DNA of 64,000 bases from Campanula takesimana (Eukaryota > Streptophyta > Magnoliopsida > Asterales > Campanulaceae). Below the pieces are notes generated by a model. That model was not told where the DNA came from, did not search any database, and saw only the letters and a program-made list of their open reading frames with translations. This document shows, in pieces, positions 1 through 12,213 of the stretch. A program made the position numbers and the translations under genes. The DNA lies in the NCBI GenBank assembly GCA_026119855.1, contig JAOWBW010001469.1:1-64000 (forward strand). Direction: 5' to 3'. Position 1 is the stretch's first letter. The number at the start of each line of letters is the position of its first letter.

Positions 1-3000
1 TGGACGTAGATTTTGTCAACTTTGCATGCATATTCATTTTTATATGAGAATTTGTATTTTTTTTTGTTATTTAGTGAAAAAAAATTAAATTTAATAATAA
101 TGGTAAATCTACACATCTATATAATATATAAAAGCAAAAACATTTCAAGCCTTCTCATTAAGCCACGTGGAATTATGACGTGGAAATCCACGTGGCATTA
201 TTCTATAGGCAAATGTATATAATACTATTTCAGGAAATGATTAGTTTTTTAAAACTGATTTTTTTTAAATCAAATATTTTCTGAGCTTAAATTACGAAAA
301 CATGATTACTTAATTTTAGTAGGCTAAAGATAATGGATATCTTAAATTAAAATATAAAATTATAATCATTCAGTTAGTTGAATTTTAAGATATGGCTAAA
401 GATAAGAATGTGATGTAGCAGTATATCTCGGTGAAGAAAATCGAGCCACATATTTTGCAAAAATAAAAATAAAATAAAAATGATGATTCTATAAATAAAG
501 TATGTTTGATTTTTTAAATTACTAATTGATGCGGACACTAACGCGTTGAAGTTTTTGGAGTAATTTCAGCGAGTGCGCCGAAACCGTCATAACTTTGACT
601 CCGGATGAACGCGGAACGCACCGCATATCAAATCGAACGTCGGAGCGAGACGGACAAAAGTCGTTTATCTTTAATTTGGACGTAGATGTTGTCAACTTTG
701 CATGCATATTCATTTTTATATGAGAATTTGTATTTTTTTTGTTATTTAGTGAAAAAATTAAAGTTAATAATTAATGGTAAAAATCTACACATCTATATAA
801 TATATAAAAGCAAAAAACATTTCAAGCCTTCTCATTAAGCCACGTGGAATTATGACGTGGAAATCCACGTGGCATTATTCTATAGGCAAATGTATATAAT
901 ACTTATTTCAGGAAATGATTTAGTTTTTTAAAACTGATTTTTTTTTTAAATCAAATATTTTTCTGAGCTTAAATTACGAAAACTGATTACTTAATTTTAG
1001 TAGGCTAAAGATAATGGATATCTTAAATTAAAATATTAGAAATTATAATCATTCAGTTAGTTGAATTTTAAGATATGGGCTAAAGATAAGAAATGTGATG
1101 TAGCAGTATATCTCGGTGAAGAAAATCGAGCCACATATTTTGCAAAATAAAAATAAAAAAAAATGATTCTATAAATAAAGTATGTTTGATGTTTTAAATT
1201 ACTAATTGATGCGGACACTAACGCGTTGAAGTTTTTGGAGTAATTTCAGCGAGTGCGCCGAAACCGTCATAACTTTTGACTCCGGATGAACCGCGGAACG
1301 CACCGCATATCAAATCGAACGTCGGAGCGAGACGGACAAAAGTCGTTATCTTTATTTGGACGTAGATGTTGTCAACTTTGCATGCATATTCATTTTTATA
1401 TGAGAATTTGTATTTTTTTGTTATTTAGTGAAAAAAATTAAAGTTAATAATTAATGGTAAAAATCTACACATCTATATAATATATAAAAGCAAAAACATT
1501 TCAAGCCTTCTCATTAAGCCACGTGGAATTATGACGTGGAAATCCACGTGGCATTATTCTATAGCAAATGTATATAATACTTATTTCAGGAAATGATTTA
1601 GTTTTTTAAACTGATTTTTTTTTAAATCAAATATTTTCTGAGCTTAAATTACGAAAACATGATTACTTAATTTTAGTAGGCTAAAGATAATGGATATCTT
1701 AAATTAAAATATTAGAAATTATAATCATTCAGTTAGTTGAATTTTAAGATATGGGCTAAAGATAAGAAATGTGATGTAGCAGTATATCTCGGTGAAGAAA
1801 ATCGAGCCACATATTTTGCAAAAATAAAAATAAAAATGAAGGATTCTATAAATAAAGTATGTTTGATGTTTTAAATTACTAATTGATGCGGACACTAACG
1901 CGTTGAAGTTTTTGGAGTAATTTCAGCGAGTGCGCCGAAACCGTCATAACTTTTGACTCCGGATGAACCGCGGAACGCACCGCATATCAAATCGAACGTC
2001 GGAGCGAGACGGACAAAAGTCGTTATCTTTAATTTGGACGTAGATGTTGTCAACTTTGCATGCATATTCATTTTTATATGAGAATTTGTATTTTTTTGTT
2101 ATTTAGTGAAAAAAAATTAAAGTTAATAATTAATGGTAAAAATCTACACATCTATATAATATATAAAAGCAAAAACATTTCAAGCCTTCTCATTAAGCCA
2201 CGTGGAATTATGACGTGGAAATCCACGTGGCATTATTCTATAGGCAAATGTATATAATACTTATTTCAGGAAATGATTTAGTTTTTTAAAACTGATTTTT
2301 TTTTAAATCAAATATTTTCTGAGCTTAAATTACGAAAACATGATTACTTAATTTTAGTAGGCTAAAGATAATGGATATCTTAAATTAAAATATTAGAAAT
2401 TATAATCATTCAGTTAGTTGAATTTTAAGATATGGGCTAAAGATAATAAATGTGATGTAGCAGTATATCTCGGTGAAGAAAATCGAGCCACATATTTTGC
2501 AAAAATAAAAATAAAAATGAAGGATTCTATAAATAAAGTATGTTTGATGTTTTAAATTACTAATTGATGCGGACACTAACGCGTTGAAGTTTTTGGAGTA
2601 ATTTCAGCGAGTGCGCCGAAACCGTCATAACTTTTGACTCCGGATGAACCGCGGAACGCACCGCATATCAAATCGAACGTCGGAGCGAGACGGACAAAAG
2701 TCGTTATCTTTCATTTGGACGTAGATGTTGTCAACTTTGCATGCATATTCATTTTTATATGAGAATTTGTATTTTTTGTTATTTAGTGAAAAAAAATTAA
2801 AGTTAATAATTAATGGTAAAAATCTACACATCTATATAATATATAAAAGCAAAAACATTTCAAGCCTTCTCATTAAGCCACGTGGAATTATGACGTGGAA
2901 ATCCACGTGGCATTATTCTATAGGCAAATGTATATAATACTTATTTCAGGAAATGATTTAGTTTTTTAAAACTGATTTTTTTTTAAATCAAATATTTTCT

Positions 3001-6000
3001 GAGCTTAAATTACGAAAACATGATTACTTAATTTTAGTAGGCTAAAGATAATGGATATCTTAAATTAAAATATTAGAAATTATAATCATTCAGTTAGTTG
3101 AATTTTAAGATATGGGCTAAAGATAATAAATGTGATGTAGCAGTATATCTCGGTGAAGAAAATCGAGCCACATATTTTGCAAAAATAAAAATAAAAATGA
3201 AGGATTCTATAAATAAAGTATGTTTGATGTTTTAAATTACTAATTGATGCGGACACTAACGCGTTGAAGTTTTTGGAGTAATTTCAGCGAGTGCGCCGAA
3301 ACCGTCATAACTTTTGACTCCGGATGAACCGCGGAACGCACCGCATATCAAATCGAACGTCGGAGCGAGACGGACAAAAGTCGTTATCTTTCATTTGGAC
3401 GTAGATGTTGTCAACTTTGCATGCATATTCATTTTTATATGAGAATTTGTATTTTTTGTTATTTAGTGAAAAAAAATTAAAGTTAATAATTAATGGTAAA
3501 AATCTACACATCTATATAATATATAAAAGCAAAAACATTTCAAGCCTTCTCATTAAGCCACGTGGAATTATGACGTGGAAATCCACGTGGCATTATTCTA
3601 TAGGCAAATGTATATAATACTTATTTCAGGAAATGATTTAGTTTTTTAAAACTGATTTTTTTTTAAATCAAATATTTTCTGAGCTTAAATTACGAAAACA
3701 TGATTACTTAATTTTAGTAGGCTAAAGATAATGGATATCTTAAATTAAAATATTAGAAATTATAATCATTCAGTTAGTTGAATTTTAAGATATGGGCTAA
3801 AGATAATAAATGTGATGTAGCAGTATATCTCGGTGAAGAAAATCGAGCCACATATTTTGCAAAAATAAAAATAAAAATGAAGGATTCTATAAATAAAGTA
3901 TGTTTGATGTTTTAAATTACTAATTGATGCGGACACTAACGCGTTGAAGTTTTTGGAGTAATTTCAGCGAGTGCGCCGAAACCGTCATAACTTTTGACTC
4001 CGGATGAACCGCGGAACGCACCGCATATCAAATCGAACGTCGGAGCGAGACGGACAAAAGTCGTTATCTTTCATTTGGACGTAGATGTTGTCAACTTTGC
4101 ATGCATATTCATTTTTATATGAGAATTTGTATTTTTTTGTTATTTAGTGAAAAAAAATTAAAGTTAATAATTAATGGTAAAAATCTACACATCTATATAA
4201 TATATAAAAGCAAAAACATTTCAAGCCTTCTCATTAAGCCACGTGGAATTATGACGTGGAAATCCACGTGGCATTATTCTATAGGCAAATGTATATAATA
4301 CTTATTTCAGGAAATGATTTAGTTTTTTAAAACTGATTTTTTTTAAATCAAATATTTTCTGAGCTTAAATTACGAAAACATGATTACTTAATTTTAGTAG
4401 GCTAAAGATAATGGATATCTTAAATTAAAATATTAGAAATTATAATCATTCAGTTAGTTGAATTTTAAGATATGGGCTAAAGATAATAAATGTGATGTAG
4501 CAGTATATCTCGGTGAAGAAAATCGAGCCACATATTTTGCAAAAATTAAAATAAAAATGAAGGATTCTATAAATAAAGTATGTTTGATGTTTTAAATTAC
4601 TAATTGATGCGGACACTAACGCGTTGAAGTTTTTGGAGTAATTTCAGCGAGTGCGCCGAAACCGTCATAACTTTTGACTCCGGATGAACCGCGGAACGCA
4701 CCGCATATCAAATCGAACGTCGGAGCGAGACGGACAAAAGTCGTTATCTTTCATTTGGACGTAGATGTTGTCAACTTTGCATGCATATTCATTTTTATAT
4801 GAGAATTTGTATTTTTTTGTTATTTAGTGAAAAAAAATTAAAGTTAATAATTAATGGTAAAAATCTACACATCTATATAATATATAAAAGCAAAAACATT
4901 TCAAGCCTTCTCATTAAGCCACGTGGAATTATGACGTGGAAATCCACGTGGCATTATTCTATAGGCAAATGTATATAATACTTATTTCAGGAAATGATTT
5001 AGTTTTTTAAAACTGATTTTTTTTTAAATCAAATATTTTCTGAGCTTAAATTACGAAAACATGATTACTTAATTTTAGTAGGCTAAAGATAATGGATATC
5101 TTAAATTAAAATATTAGAAATTATAATCATTCAGTTAGTTGAATTTTAAGATATGGGCTAAAGATAATAAATGTGATGTAGCAGTATATCTCGGTGAAGA
5201 AAATCGAGCCACATATTTTGCAAAAATAAAAATAAAAATGAAGGATTCTATAAATAAAGTATGTTTGATGTTTTAAATTACTAATTGATGCGGACACTAA
5301 CGCGTTGAAGTTTTTGGAGTAATTTCAGCGAGTGCGCCGAAACCGTCATAACTTTTGACTCCGGATGAACCGCGGAACGCACCGCATATCAAATCGAACG
5401 TCGGAGCGAGACGGACAAAAGTCGTTATCTTTCATTTGGACGTAGATGTTGTCAACTTTGCATGCATATTCATTTTTATATGAGAATTTGTATTTTTTTG
5501 TTATTTAGTGAAAAAAAATTAAAGTTAATAATTAATGGTAAAAATCTACACATCTATATAATATATAAAAGCAAAAACATTTCAAGCCTTCTCATTAAGC
5601 CACGTGGAATTATGACGTGGAAATCCACGTGGCATTATTCTATAGGCAAATGTATATAATACTTATTTCAGGAAATGATTTAGTTTTTTAAAACTGATTT
5701 TTTTTAAATCAAATATTTTCTGAGCTTAAATTACGAAAACATGATTACTTAATTTTAGTAGGCTAAAGATAATGGATATCTTAAATTAAAATATTAGAAA
5801 TTATAATCATTCAGTTAGTTGAATTTTAAGATATGGGCTAAAGATAAGAAATGTGATGTAGAAGTATATCTCGGTGAAGAAAATCGAGCCACATATTTTG
5901 CAAAAATAAAAATAAAAATAAAAATAAAAATGAAGGATTCTATAAATAAAGTATGTTTGATGTTTTAAATTACTAATTGATGCGGACACTAACGCGTTGA

Positions 6001-8838
6001 AGTTTTTGGAGTAATTTCAGCGAGTGCGCCGAAACCGTCATAACTTTTGACTCCGGATGAACCGCGGAACGCACCGCATATCAAATCGAACGTCGGAGCG
6101 AGACGGACAAAAGTCGTTATCTTTCATTTGGACGTAGATGTTGTCAACTTTGCATGCATATTCATTTTTATATGAGAATTTGTATTTTTTTGTTATTTAG
6201 TGAAAAAAAATTAAAGTTAATAATTAATGGTAAAAATCTACACATCTATATAATATATAAAAGCAAAAACATTTCAAGCCTTCTCATTAAGCCACGTGGA
6301 ATTATGACGTGGAAATCCACGTGGCATTATTCTATAGGCAAATGTATATAATACTTATTTCAGGAAATGATTTAGTTTTTTAAAACTGATTTTTTTTTAA
6401 ATCAAATATTTTCTGAGCTTAAATTACGAAAACATGATTACTTAATTTTAGTAGGCTAAAGATAATGGATATCTTAAATTAAAATATTAGAAATTATAAT
6501 CATTCAGTTAGTTGAATTTTAAGATATGGGCTAAAGATAATAAATGTGATGTAGCAGTATATCTCGGTGAAGAAAATCGAGCCACATATTTTGCAAAAAT
6601 AAAAATAAAAATGAAGGATTCTATAAATAAAGTATGTTTGATGTTTTAAATTACTAATTGATGCGGACACTAACGCGTTGAAGTTTTTGGAGTAATTTCA
6701 GCGAGTGCGCCGAAACCGTCATAACTTTTGACTCCGGATGAACCGCGGAACGCACCGCATATCAAATCGAACGTCGGAGCGAGACGGACAAAAGTCGTTA
6801 TCTTTCATTTGGACGTAGATGTTGTCAACTTTGCATGCATATTCATTTTTATATGAGAATTTGTATTTTTTTGTTATTTAGTGAAAAAAAATTAAAGTTA
6901 ATAATTAATGGTAAAAATCTACACATCTATATAATATATAAAAGCAAAAACATTTCAAGCCTTCTCATTAAGCCACGTGGAATTATGACGTGGAAATCCA
7001 CGTGGCATTATTCTATAGGCAAATGTATATAATACTTATTTCAGGAAATGATTTAGTTTTTTAAAACTGATTTTTTTTTAAATCAAATATTTTCTGAGCT
7101 TAAATTACGAAAACATGATTACTTAATTTTAGTAGGCTAAAGATAATGGATATCTTAAATTAAAATATTAGAAATTATAATCATTCAGTTAGTTGAATTT
7201 TAAGATATGGGCTAAAGATAATAAATGTGATGTAGCAGTATATCTCGGTGAAGAAAATCGAGCCACATATTTTGCAAAAATAAAAATAAAAATGAAGGAT
7301 TCTATAAATAAAGTATGTTTGATGTTTTAAATTACTAATTGATGCGGACACTAATGCGTTGAAGTTTTTGGAGTAATTTCAGCGAGTGCGCCGAAACCGT
7401 CATAACTTTTGACTCCGGATGAACCGCGGAACGCACCGCATATCAAATCGAACGTCGGAGCGAGACGGACAAAAGTCGTTATCTTTCATTTGGACGTAGA
7501 TGTTGTCAACTTTGCATGCATATTCATTTTTATATGAGAATTTGTATTTTTTTGTTATTTAGTGAAAAAAAATTAAAGTTAATAATTAATGGTAAAAATC
7601 TACACATCTATATAATATATAAAAGCAAAAACATTTCAAGCCTTCTCATTAAGCCACGTGGAATTATGACGTGGAAATCCACGTGGCATTATTCTATAGG
7701 CAAATGTATATAATACTTATTTCAGGAAATGATTTAGTTTTTTAAAACTGATTTTTTTTAAATCAAATATTTTCTGAGCTTAAATTACGAAAACATGATT
7801 ACTTAATTTTAGTAGGCTAAAGATAATGGATATCTTAAATTAAAATATTAGAAATTATAATCATTCAGTTAGTTGAATTTTAAGATATGGGCTAAAGATA
7901 ATAAATGTGATGTAGCAGTATATCTCGGTGAAGAAAATCGAGCCACATATTTTGCAAAAATAAAAATAAAAATGAAGGATTCTATAAATAAAGTATGTTT
8001 GATGTTTTAAATTACTAATTGATGCGGACACTAACGCGTTGAAGTTTTTGGAGTAATTTCAGCGAGTGCGCCGAAACCGTCATAACTTTTGACTCCGGAT
8101 GAACCGCGGAACGCACCGCATATCAAATCGAACGTCGGAGCGAGACGGACAAAAGTCGTTATCTTTCATTTGGACGTAGATGTTGTCAACTTTGCATGCA
8201 TATTCATTTTTATATGAGAATTTATATTTTTTTGTTATTTAGTGAAAAAAAATTAAAGTTAATAATTAATGGTAAAAATCTACACATCTATATAATATAT
8301 AAAAGCAAAAACATTTCAAGCCTTCTCATTAAGCCACGTGGAATTATGACGTGAAAATCCACGTGGCATTATTCTATAGGCAAATGTATATAATACTTAT
8401 TTCAGGAAATGATTTAGTTTTTTAAAACTGATTTTTTTTTAAATCAAATATTTTCTGAGCTTAAATTACGAAAACATGATTACTTAATTTTAGTAGGCTA
8501 AAGATAATGGATATCTTAAATTAAAATATTAGAAATTATAATCATTCAGTTAGTTGAATTTTAAGATATGGGCTAAAGATAATAAATGTGATGTAGCAGT
8601 ATATCTCGGTGAAGAAAATCGAGCCACATATTTTGCAAAAATAAAAATAAAAATGAAGGATTCTATAAATAAAGTATGTTTGATGTTTTAAATTACTAAT
8701 TGATGCGGACACTAACGCGTTGAAGTTTTTGGAGTAATTTCAGCGAGTGCGCCGAAACCGTCATAACTTTTGACTCCGGATGAACCGCGGAACGCACCGC
8801 ATATCAAATCGAACGTCGGAGCGAGACGGACAAAAGTC
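1..8838. repeat. Satellite array, ~680-bp unit, 13 copies
   Basis: A TGGACGTAGAT start point recurs at 1, 677, 1357, 2035, 2716, 3396, 4076, 4756, 5437, 6129, 6810, 7491 and 8171, giving periods of 676-692 bp. Units from about 2716 onward are nearly identical; the first three or four differ by small indels, mostly in A/T runs. The array begins before the window and ends abruptly at 8838, about 12 bp short of a full unit. Each unit has an AT-rich half and a CpG-containing half (about 180 bp starting near GATGCGGACACTAACGCG). Small open frames of 60-70 codons repeat with the unit but have no gene-like features. The unit could be a true satellite, an expanded promoter or LTR piece, or tandem repeats inside a larger element; the sequence alone does not decide. 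Confidence 0.97.
5599..5633. promoter_or_regulatory. G-box inverted repeat of the satellite unit (representative copy)
   Basis: Two CCACGTGG octamers start 25 bp apart inside a perfect 10-bp inverted repeat (GCCACGTGGA ... TCCACGTGGC), with a further ACGTGG half-site between them. About 35 bp upstream in each unit is a TATATAAAAG run. CACGTG is the core G-box bound by plant bZIP and bHLH factors. The arrangement recurs in all 13 units; the last has one substitution in the middle half-site. Function is inference. Confidence 0.6.
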
Positions 8839-10103
8839 ACAGGGCAAAGCCCCTTGAGGCGGGGTCTAAAACAACAAAAAAATGTTATTTAAGGCCTTAA
8901 ACGGGCTTCTTTATATCCTTGCAAATGAGATGGTGAACTTATATTCTGAGTTTGAAAATATCTTTCATCACTTAATATCCTTGCAAATTATATGGTATTA
9001 TATAGATTACTTAATTTGATTTTGTACCATTATCTCAGTTTGAAAATGCCTTTCATCAGTTTTTCTTAATTAATTAACTTTATTATTCCCGTCGAATTCC
9101 GACGGGTTACTCACTAGTATTTATTAGAGTAAAAATAACTTTATTATTCATAACTTACTGATCACGAAGATACCCACATGCTGGCAGTAGTCAACATGTC
9201 GTTCTCTATAATATATAGCCCTAACACTTTTTATTAACTCTTAAAGTCAAATTCTTTTTGAAGTTTAAATTGAGACGGATAAAGTATTTATATAGACACA
9301 ATTTTCATAACCAATCAATCTCAATAGGCTTTTCAACTGTCTAGACTATTGTTACAACAAAAGAAGCGTGAATATGCTCCCACAAGGTTCCACTGAAGAG
9401 TTTACTTTACCTTACAAGACACGTTTTTATCTTTTCTTTAGTTAGTCCCAGCTGGAATTTATTCCCGGAATGTGGACTCCCATTATCATTCCACAAATAA
9501 TTGCCCTCACCTTACCTTGGTGGAACACAACTGTAAATCAACTACAGTAGTAAAAAGCAACATCTCCACATGTATACATTTCATTCTGTAATCATTCCAA
9601 AAGGACCACCCCCTCCCTATTCAACTCCTCACATGGCCTTTCTGCACTACAACACAATAACCTAACAAACAGCTGTCCTCTCCCACGTGAGACCTGTTCT
9701 CTGTTCCACTCTAATCCCATACCGACCCCCTTTCTCAAATCTCTACAGCTGTACTCCTAGCCCATTTCTAACATTAATTGAAAGGACAATTTGAGTGTAA
9801 ATTAAAGACTAATTATAGCATAATGACAAGGAGATGAGAGAAATTTAACAAAAGAATTCCATATACTATAACAATAGTGATCCATAATCAAATTAATAAC
9901 AGTAAATCAAAACGATGTACTATCCACCTCTCTCATAGTAGTAGTAGTAGTAATAGTCGTCGTCGTCCACCGTGAAAGTAAATATAACAAATAAAGCTAA
10001 GTAAATCGTAAAGTGTAAGAAAAAAGGTCCTACAAATCACAAACTCCGATCAAAAGTACACAAATCATGATAAAAATAATCTCCGGAGAAGATCAGATCA
10101 GAT
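8839..10103. other. Spacer between satellite and AGP gene
   Basis: No gene is visible. From 8911 to 9059 there are two diverged direct copies of a ~65-80-bp segment, each starting ATATCCTTGCAAAT and ending near TTTCATCA. A possible Helitron terminus ends at 9117. The remainder is AT-rich and includes the 3' flank of the AGP gene. Confidence 0.6.
9088..9117 (+). mobile_element. Possible Helitron 3' terminus
   Basis: A 7-bp GC-rich stem (CCCGTCG / CGACGGG) with a 5-nt loop at 9088-9106 is followed seven bases later by CTAG (9114-9117) and then a host T. A hairpin just upstream of a CTRR end with insertion before T is the Helitron 3' signature. The matching 5' TC end was not identified and may lie left of the window, which would place the satellite array inside the element. 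Confidence 0.4.
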
Positions 10104-10478
10104 CTAGAACATCAAAGCTCCGGCGATGAACACCAGAGCAGCGGATCCGGCGACGGTGACTCTGTTCAAACTGGCGGCGTTAGGTGCTTCAGTAGGAGTG
10201 CCGGTGGGAGGTGCGGAGACACCAGGAGGCAAGGCAACTGAGGGACCTGAGGCTGGAGCGGTTGGAGGAGCAGGTGGAGATGCAGCCGCTGGTCCCTCGG
10301 TCGGTGAGGCAGAAGGAGAGATGGTAGGGGCGACGGTAGGCGGCGTCACGGCGGGGATTGGTGTAGCGGAAGGAGTAGCGGCGGGAGAAACAGTCGGTGC
10401 GGGGATAGGTGACTGAGCCAGAGCAGATCCGGCGATCAAAGCAAACATCAATACAATAACGAAGGTAGAAGACGCCAT
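10104..10478 (-). CDS. Classical arabinogalactan protein
   Basis: A 124-residue precursor. Arabinogalactan proteins are heavily O-glycosylated cell-surface proteins of the plasma membrane and wall, acting in growth and signalling. Residues 1-21 form a hydrophobic signal peptide ending ALA before Q22. Residues 22 to about 100 are rich in Pro, Ala, Ser and Thr with many AP, SP, TP and PP dipeptides, the contexts for proline hydroxylation and arabinogalactan addition. The last ~22 residues are hydrophobic after a small-residue stretch, as expected for a GPI-anchor signal. No Lys-rich or fasciclin domain is present, so this is the classical class; length is typical. The ATG at 10476-10478 is preferred over an upstream in-frame ATG at 10559 because the signal peptide starts there. 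Single exon; a TATA box and CT-rich leader lie upstream. Confidence 0.9.
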   Translation of the reverse strand: MASSTFVIVLMFALIAGSALAQSPIPAPTVSPAATPSATPIPAVTPPTVAPTISPSASPTEGPAAASPPAPPTAPASGPSVALPPGVSAPPTGTPTEAPNAASLNRVTVAGSAALVFIAGALMF

Positions 10479-10580
10479 TTCTCTCTCTCTCTTCAAAATG
10501 AGGTTTAAGATTTGGGATTTGGAAATGAGTTTTTCTGTAAAGAGAAATATCAATATCAATCAAAAAAATAGCAAGATAGC

Positions 10581-10607
10581 AGAGAGAGAGAGAGAGAGAG
10601 AGAGAGA
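10581..10607 (-). repeat. GA/CT microsatellite in AGP 5' leader
   Basis: An uninterrupted (AG)n run on the plus strand reads as CT-rich sequence on the AGP sense strand. It lies between the predicted TATA box and the ATG, so it should be in the 5' UTR or at the transcription start. Pyrimidine-rich leaders are common in plant genes. Confidence 0.75.
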
Positions 10608-10638
10608 TGAGGGGATGTGAGAAATAGAAGGAGAGGGT

Positions 10639-10645
10639 TTATATA
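10639..10645 (-). promoter_or_regulatory. TATA box of AGP gene
   Basis: Read on the minus strand this is TATATAA in a CTATATAAACC context. It sits about 160 bp upstream of the ATG, predicting initiation near 10605-10615 and a ~130-nt leader. Confidence 0.65.
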
Positions 10646-10815
10646 GAGAAAAGATTTAAGTCGGTTTGTCTGTAAAGCAAGCAAATTAAGTTGAGTTATT
10701 TTTATGAAAAAGAATTTTAATAATACGAAAAATAAATATTTTAAAATTGTCCGAAATTGTCTTTTTTTTTAGCAATTTAAAATAATTAGGTACTTCCTCT
10801 GTCCTAAAATATATA

Positions 10816-11062
10816 CTCCCTCCGTCCCATTTCAAATTGCAAATACTAGGTTGACACGGGGGATTAAGGGAAAAAGTGAAAAAGGTGATATGTTGTGAGT
10901 GTTGATAGTTGAGTGGGAGAGAGAAAGTGGGGTAGAGAATAGTTAGTGGGTTAGTGGATGTGAGTGTGCAAGTGGGTTAAAACTTGCCATTTTTGAATTT
11001 TGCAATTTTAGTTGGGACACTCCTTTTGGCAACTTTTGCAATTTGAAATGAGACGGAGGGAG
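10816..11062. mobile_element. Stowaway-like MITE (247 bp)
   Basis: Inverted ends CTCCCTCCGTCCCATTTCAA / TTGAAATGAGACGGAGGGAG flanked by TA (10814-10815, 11063-11064). CTCCCTCCGTCCC ends with TA duplication are the Stowaway signature (Tc1/Mariner-related). The same family recurs at 31545-32039. Confidence 0.85.
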
Positions 11063-11074
11063 TATAGTTTTAAG

Positions 11075-12213
11075 GAGTTTTTTGCAAAAGTGACATGCGT
11101 ACTTTGTGCAATATATCAATTTGACTCGCGTACTTAATAAACATCAAATGTGACATGCGTACTTATGATTGGCAAGATTTTTAGACTAATTTTTTAACTC
11201 CCGTTAAAATTTTAACGAGGTTAAAAATTAGTCTAATCTTTATTAGACTAATTTTTAACCTCCGTTATATCTTGTGGCTCTGTACTTCTCCACCGCCTTC
11301 AGCAAGAATTACTTGGAAGCAAGCTTCATTATGACTGCGGCAAATCTCCATCAATTTATCTAGAAAAGATAACCAATTCAATAGTAAATCACCATTTATC
11401 TCTGAAACTCACATACCTTACTGGGTTGTTAAACTTCTAAAGAAGAGGGTGGTACAATAAACTGGTAAAAAAATGATTATTGATTACCCATTACAGTTGC
11501 TCAATTCTAATTGCAAATATGGCAGGCTTGAGGTCATCATCCAGGTTGCTGAATTCACCCAACAAAACCCCATTATTATCAATCAAAATCGATCCCAAAT
11601 TCATCCCCGCTTCATTTTGTTCTACACTTTGATTCGAAGAATCATCAGTTCCGGGCCGAGCACGGTCCATAGCAGATCGAGCCTCTTGCCTTTCGAGGAA
11701 CTCAACCTTCTTAGCCTCAAAAGCTCTTGAAGCCTCTTCCCCTGTACCAAACGAAACCAAAAACACCATCCTTTTCATAATGGGGTCACGAATTACCGCC
11801 GTCCATCTACCACTCTTTTGCCGGCGAACACCCCGAAACCGCTCTAAATCAGTCCCCGTCGGCTCTCCGGAGACTTTCACGCTCAATTTTTCGACGGCGT
11901 TGTCGTTCAGTAAAGTTGGAAGGAGGGGGGTTGTGCATCAATAAAGTGGGATATTGGGTTAGGTTTTCTGATTGTAATATCTTTTGTCATTTTGCATTTT
12001 GGCCCTTAAAGTTATGATTAATATATTTAGAAGTTTTGATTGTAATATATGTTAAGTTACATGGACTGTCCCGTTAAAATTTAAACGGGAGTTAAAAATT
12101 AGTCTAAAAATCTTGCCAATCATAAGTACGCATGTCACATTTGATGTGTATTAAGTACACGAGTCAAATTGATATATTGCACAAAGTACGCATGTCACTT
12201 TTACAATAAACTC
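11075..12213. mobile_element. Pack-MULE-like element with captured ERF fragment
   Basis: Near-identical terminal inverted repeats of ~143 bp occupy 11075-11217 and 12071-12213 and start GAGTTT. The 10-bp direct repeat TAGTTTTAAG flanks the element exactly (11065-11074 and 12214-12223). Long inverted ends and a 9-11-bp duplication are the Mutator-like signature. There is no transposase; the interior carries a broken AP2/ERF gene on the minus strand, so by definition this is Pack-MULE-like. A further hairpin lies at 11214-11266. It inserted into the outer MITE, two bases from the neighbouring Stowaway element. Confidence 0.8.
11491..11886 (-). pseudogene. AP2/ERF transcription factor fragment
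   Basis: About 130 codons. An AP2 domain is recognisable near residues 17-65: FRGVRRQKSGRW, then AVIRDP, then EEASRAFEAKK. AP2/ERF proteins bind GCC-box or DRE DNA. The usual WLGTF strand reads FLVSFGT here, so the fold is doubtful. The frame stays open upstream to an in-frame stop near 11945 but has no ATG; the codon at 11886 is TTG. The sequence after the AP2 domain, with Lys/Glu-rich then acidic stretches, loosely recalls cytokinin-response-factor-like ERFs; that subgroup is inference. It lies entirely between the inverted repeats of the surrounding element, so it was probably captured from a host gene. Confidence 0.75.

Noticed and set aside
13..7713. Repeated 60-70-codon frames on both strands of the satellite
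   Set aside because: They recur because the 680-bp unit recurs, vary with A-run indels, lie in AT-rich sequence and show no codon bias or domain.
1..8838. CRISPR array or rDNA spacer
   Set aside because: The unit is 680 bp without spacer variation, and no rRNA sequence is present in the window.
10126..10416. 96-codon Gly/Ala-rich plus-strand frame
   Set aside because: It is the antisense shadow of the AGP gene; its Gly/Ala/Val content mirrors the Pro/Ala/Thr codons opposite.
11473..11730. 85-codon plus-strand frame
   Set aside because: Antisense to the AP2/ERF fragment with no recognisable protein features.
11491..11886. AP2/ERF as a functional gene
   Set aside because: No ATG in frame, an upstream stop, an altered WLG motif, and location wholly between transposon inverted repeats.
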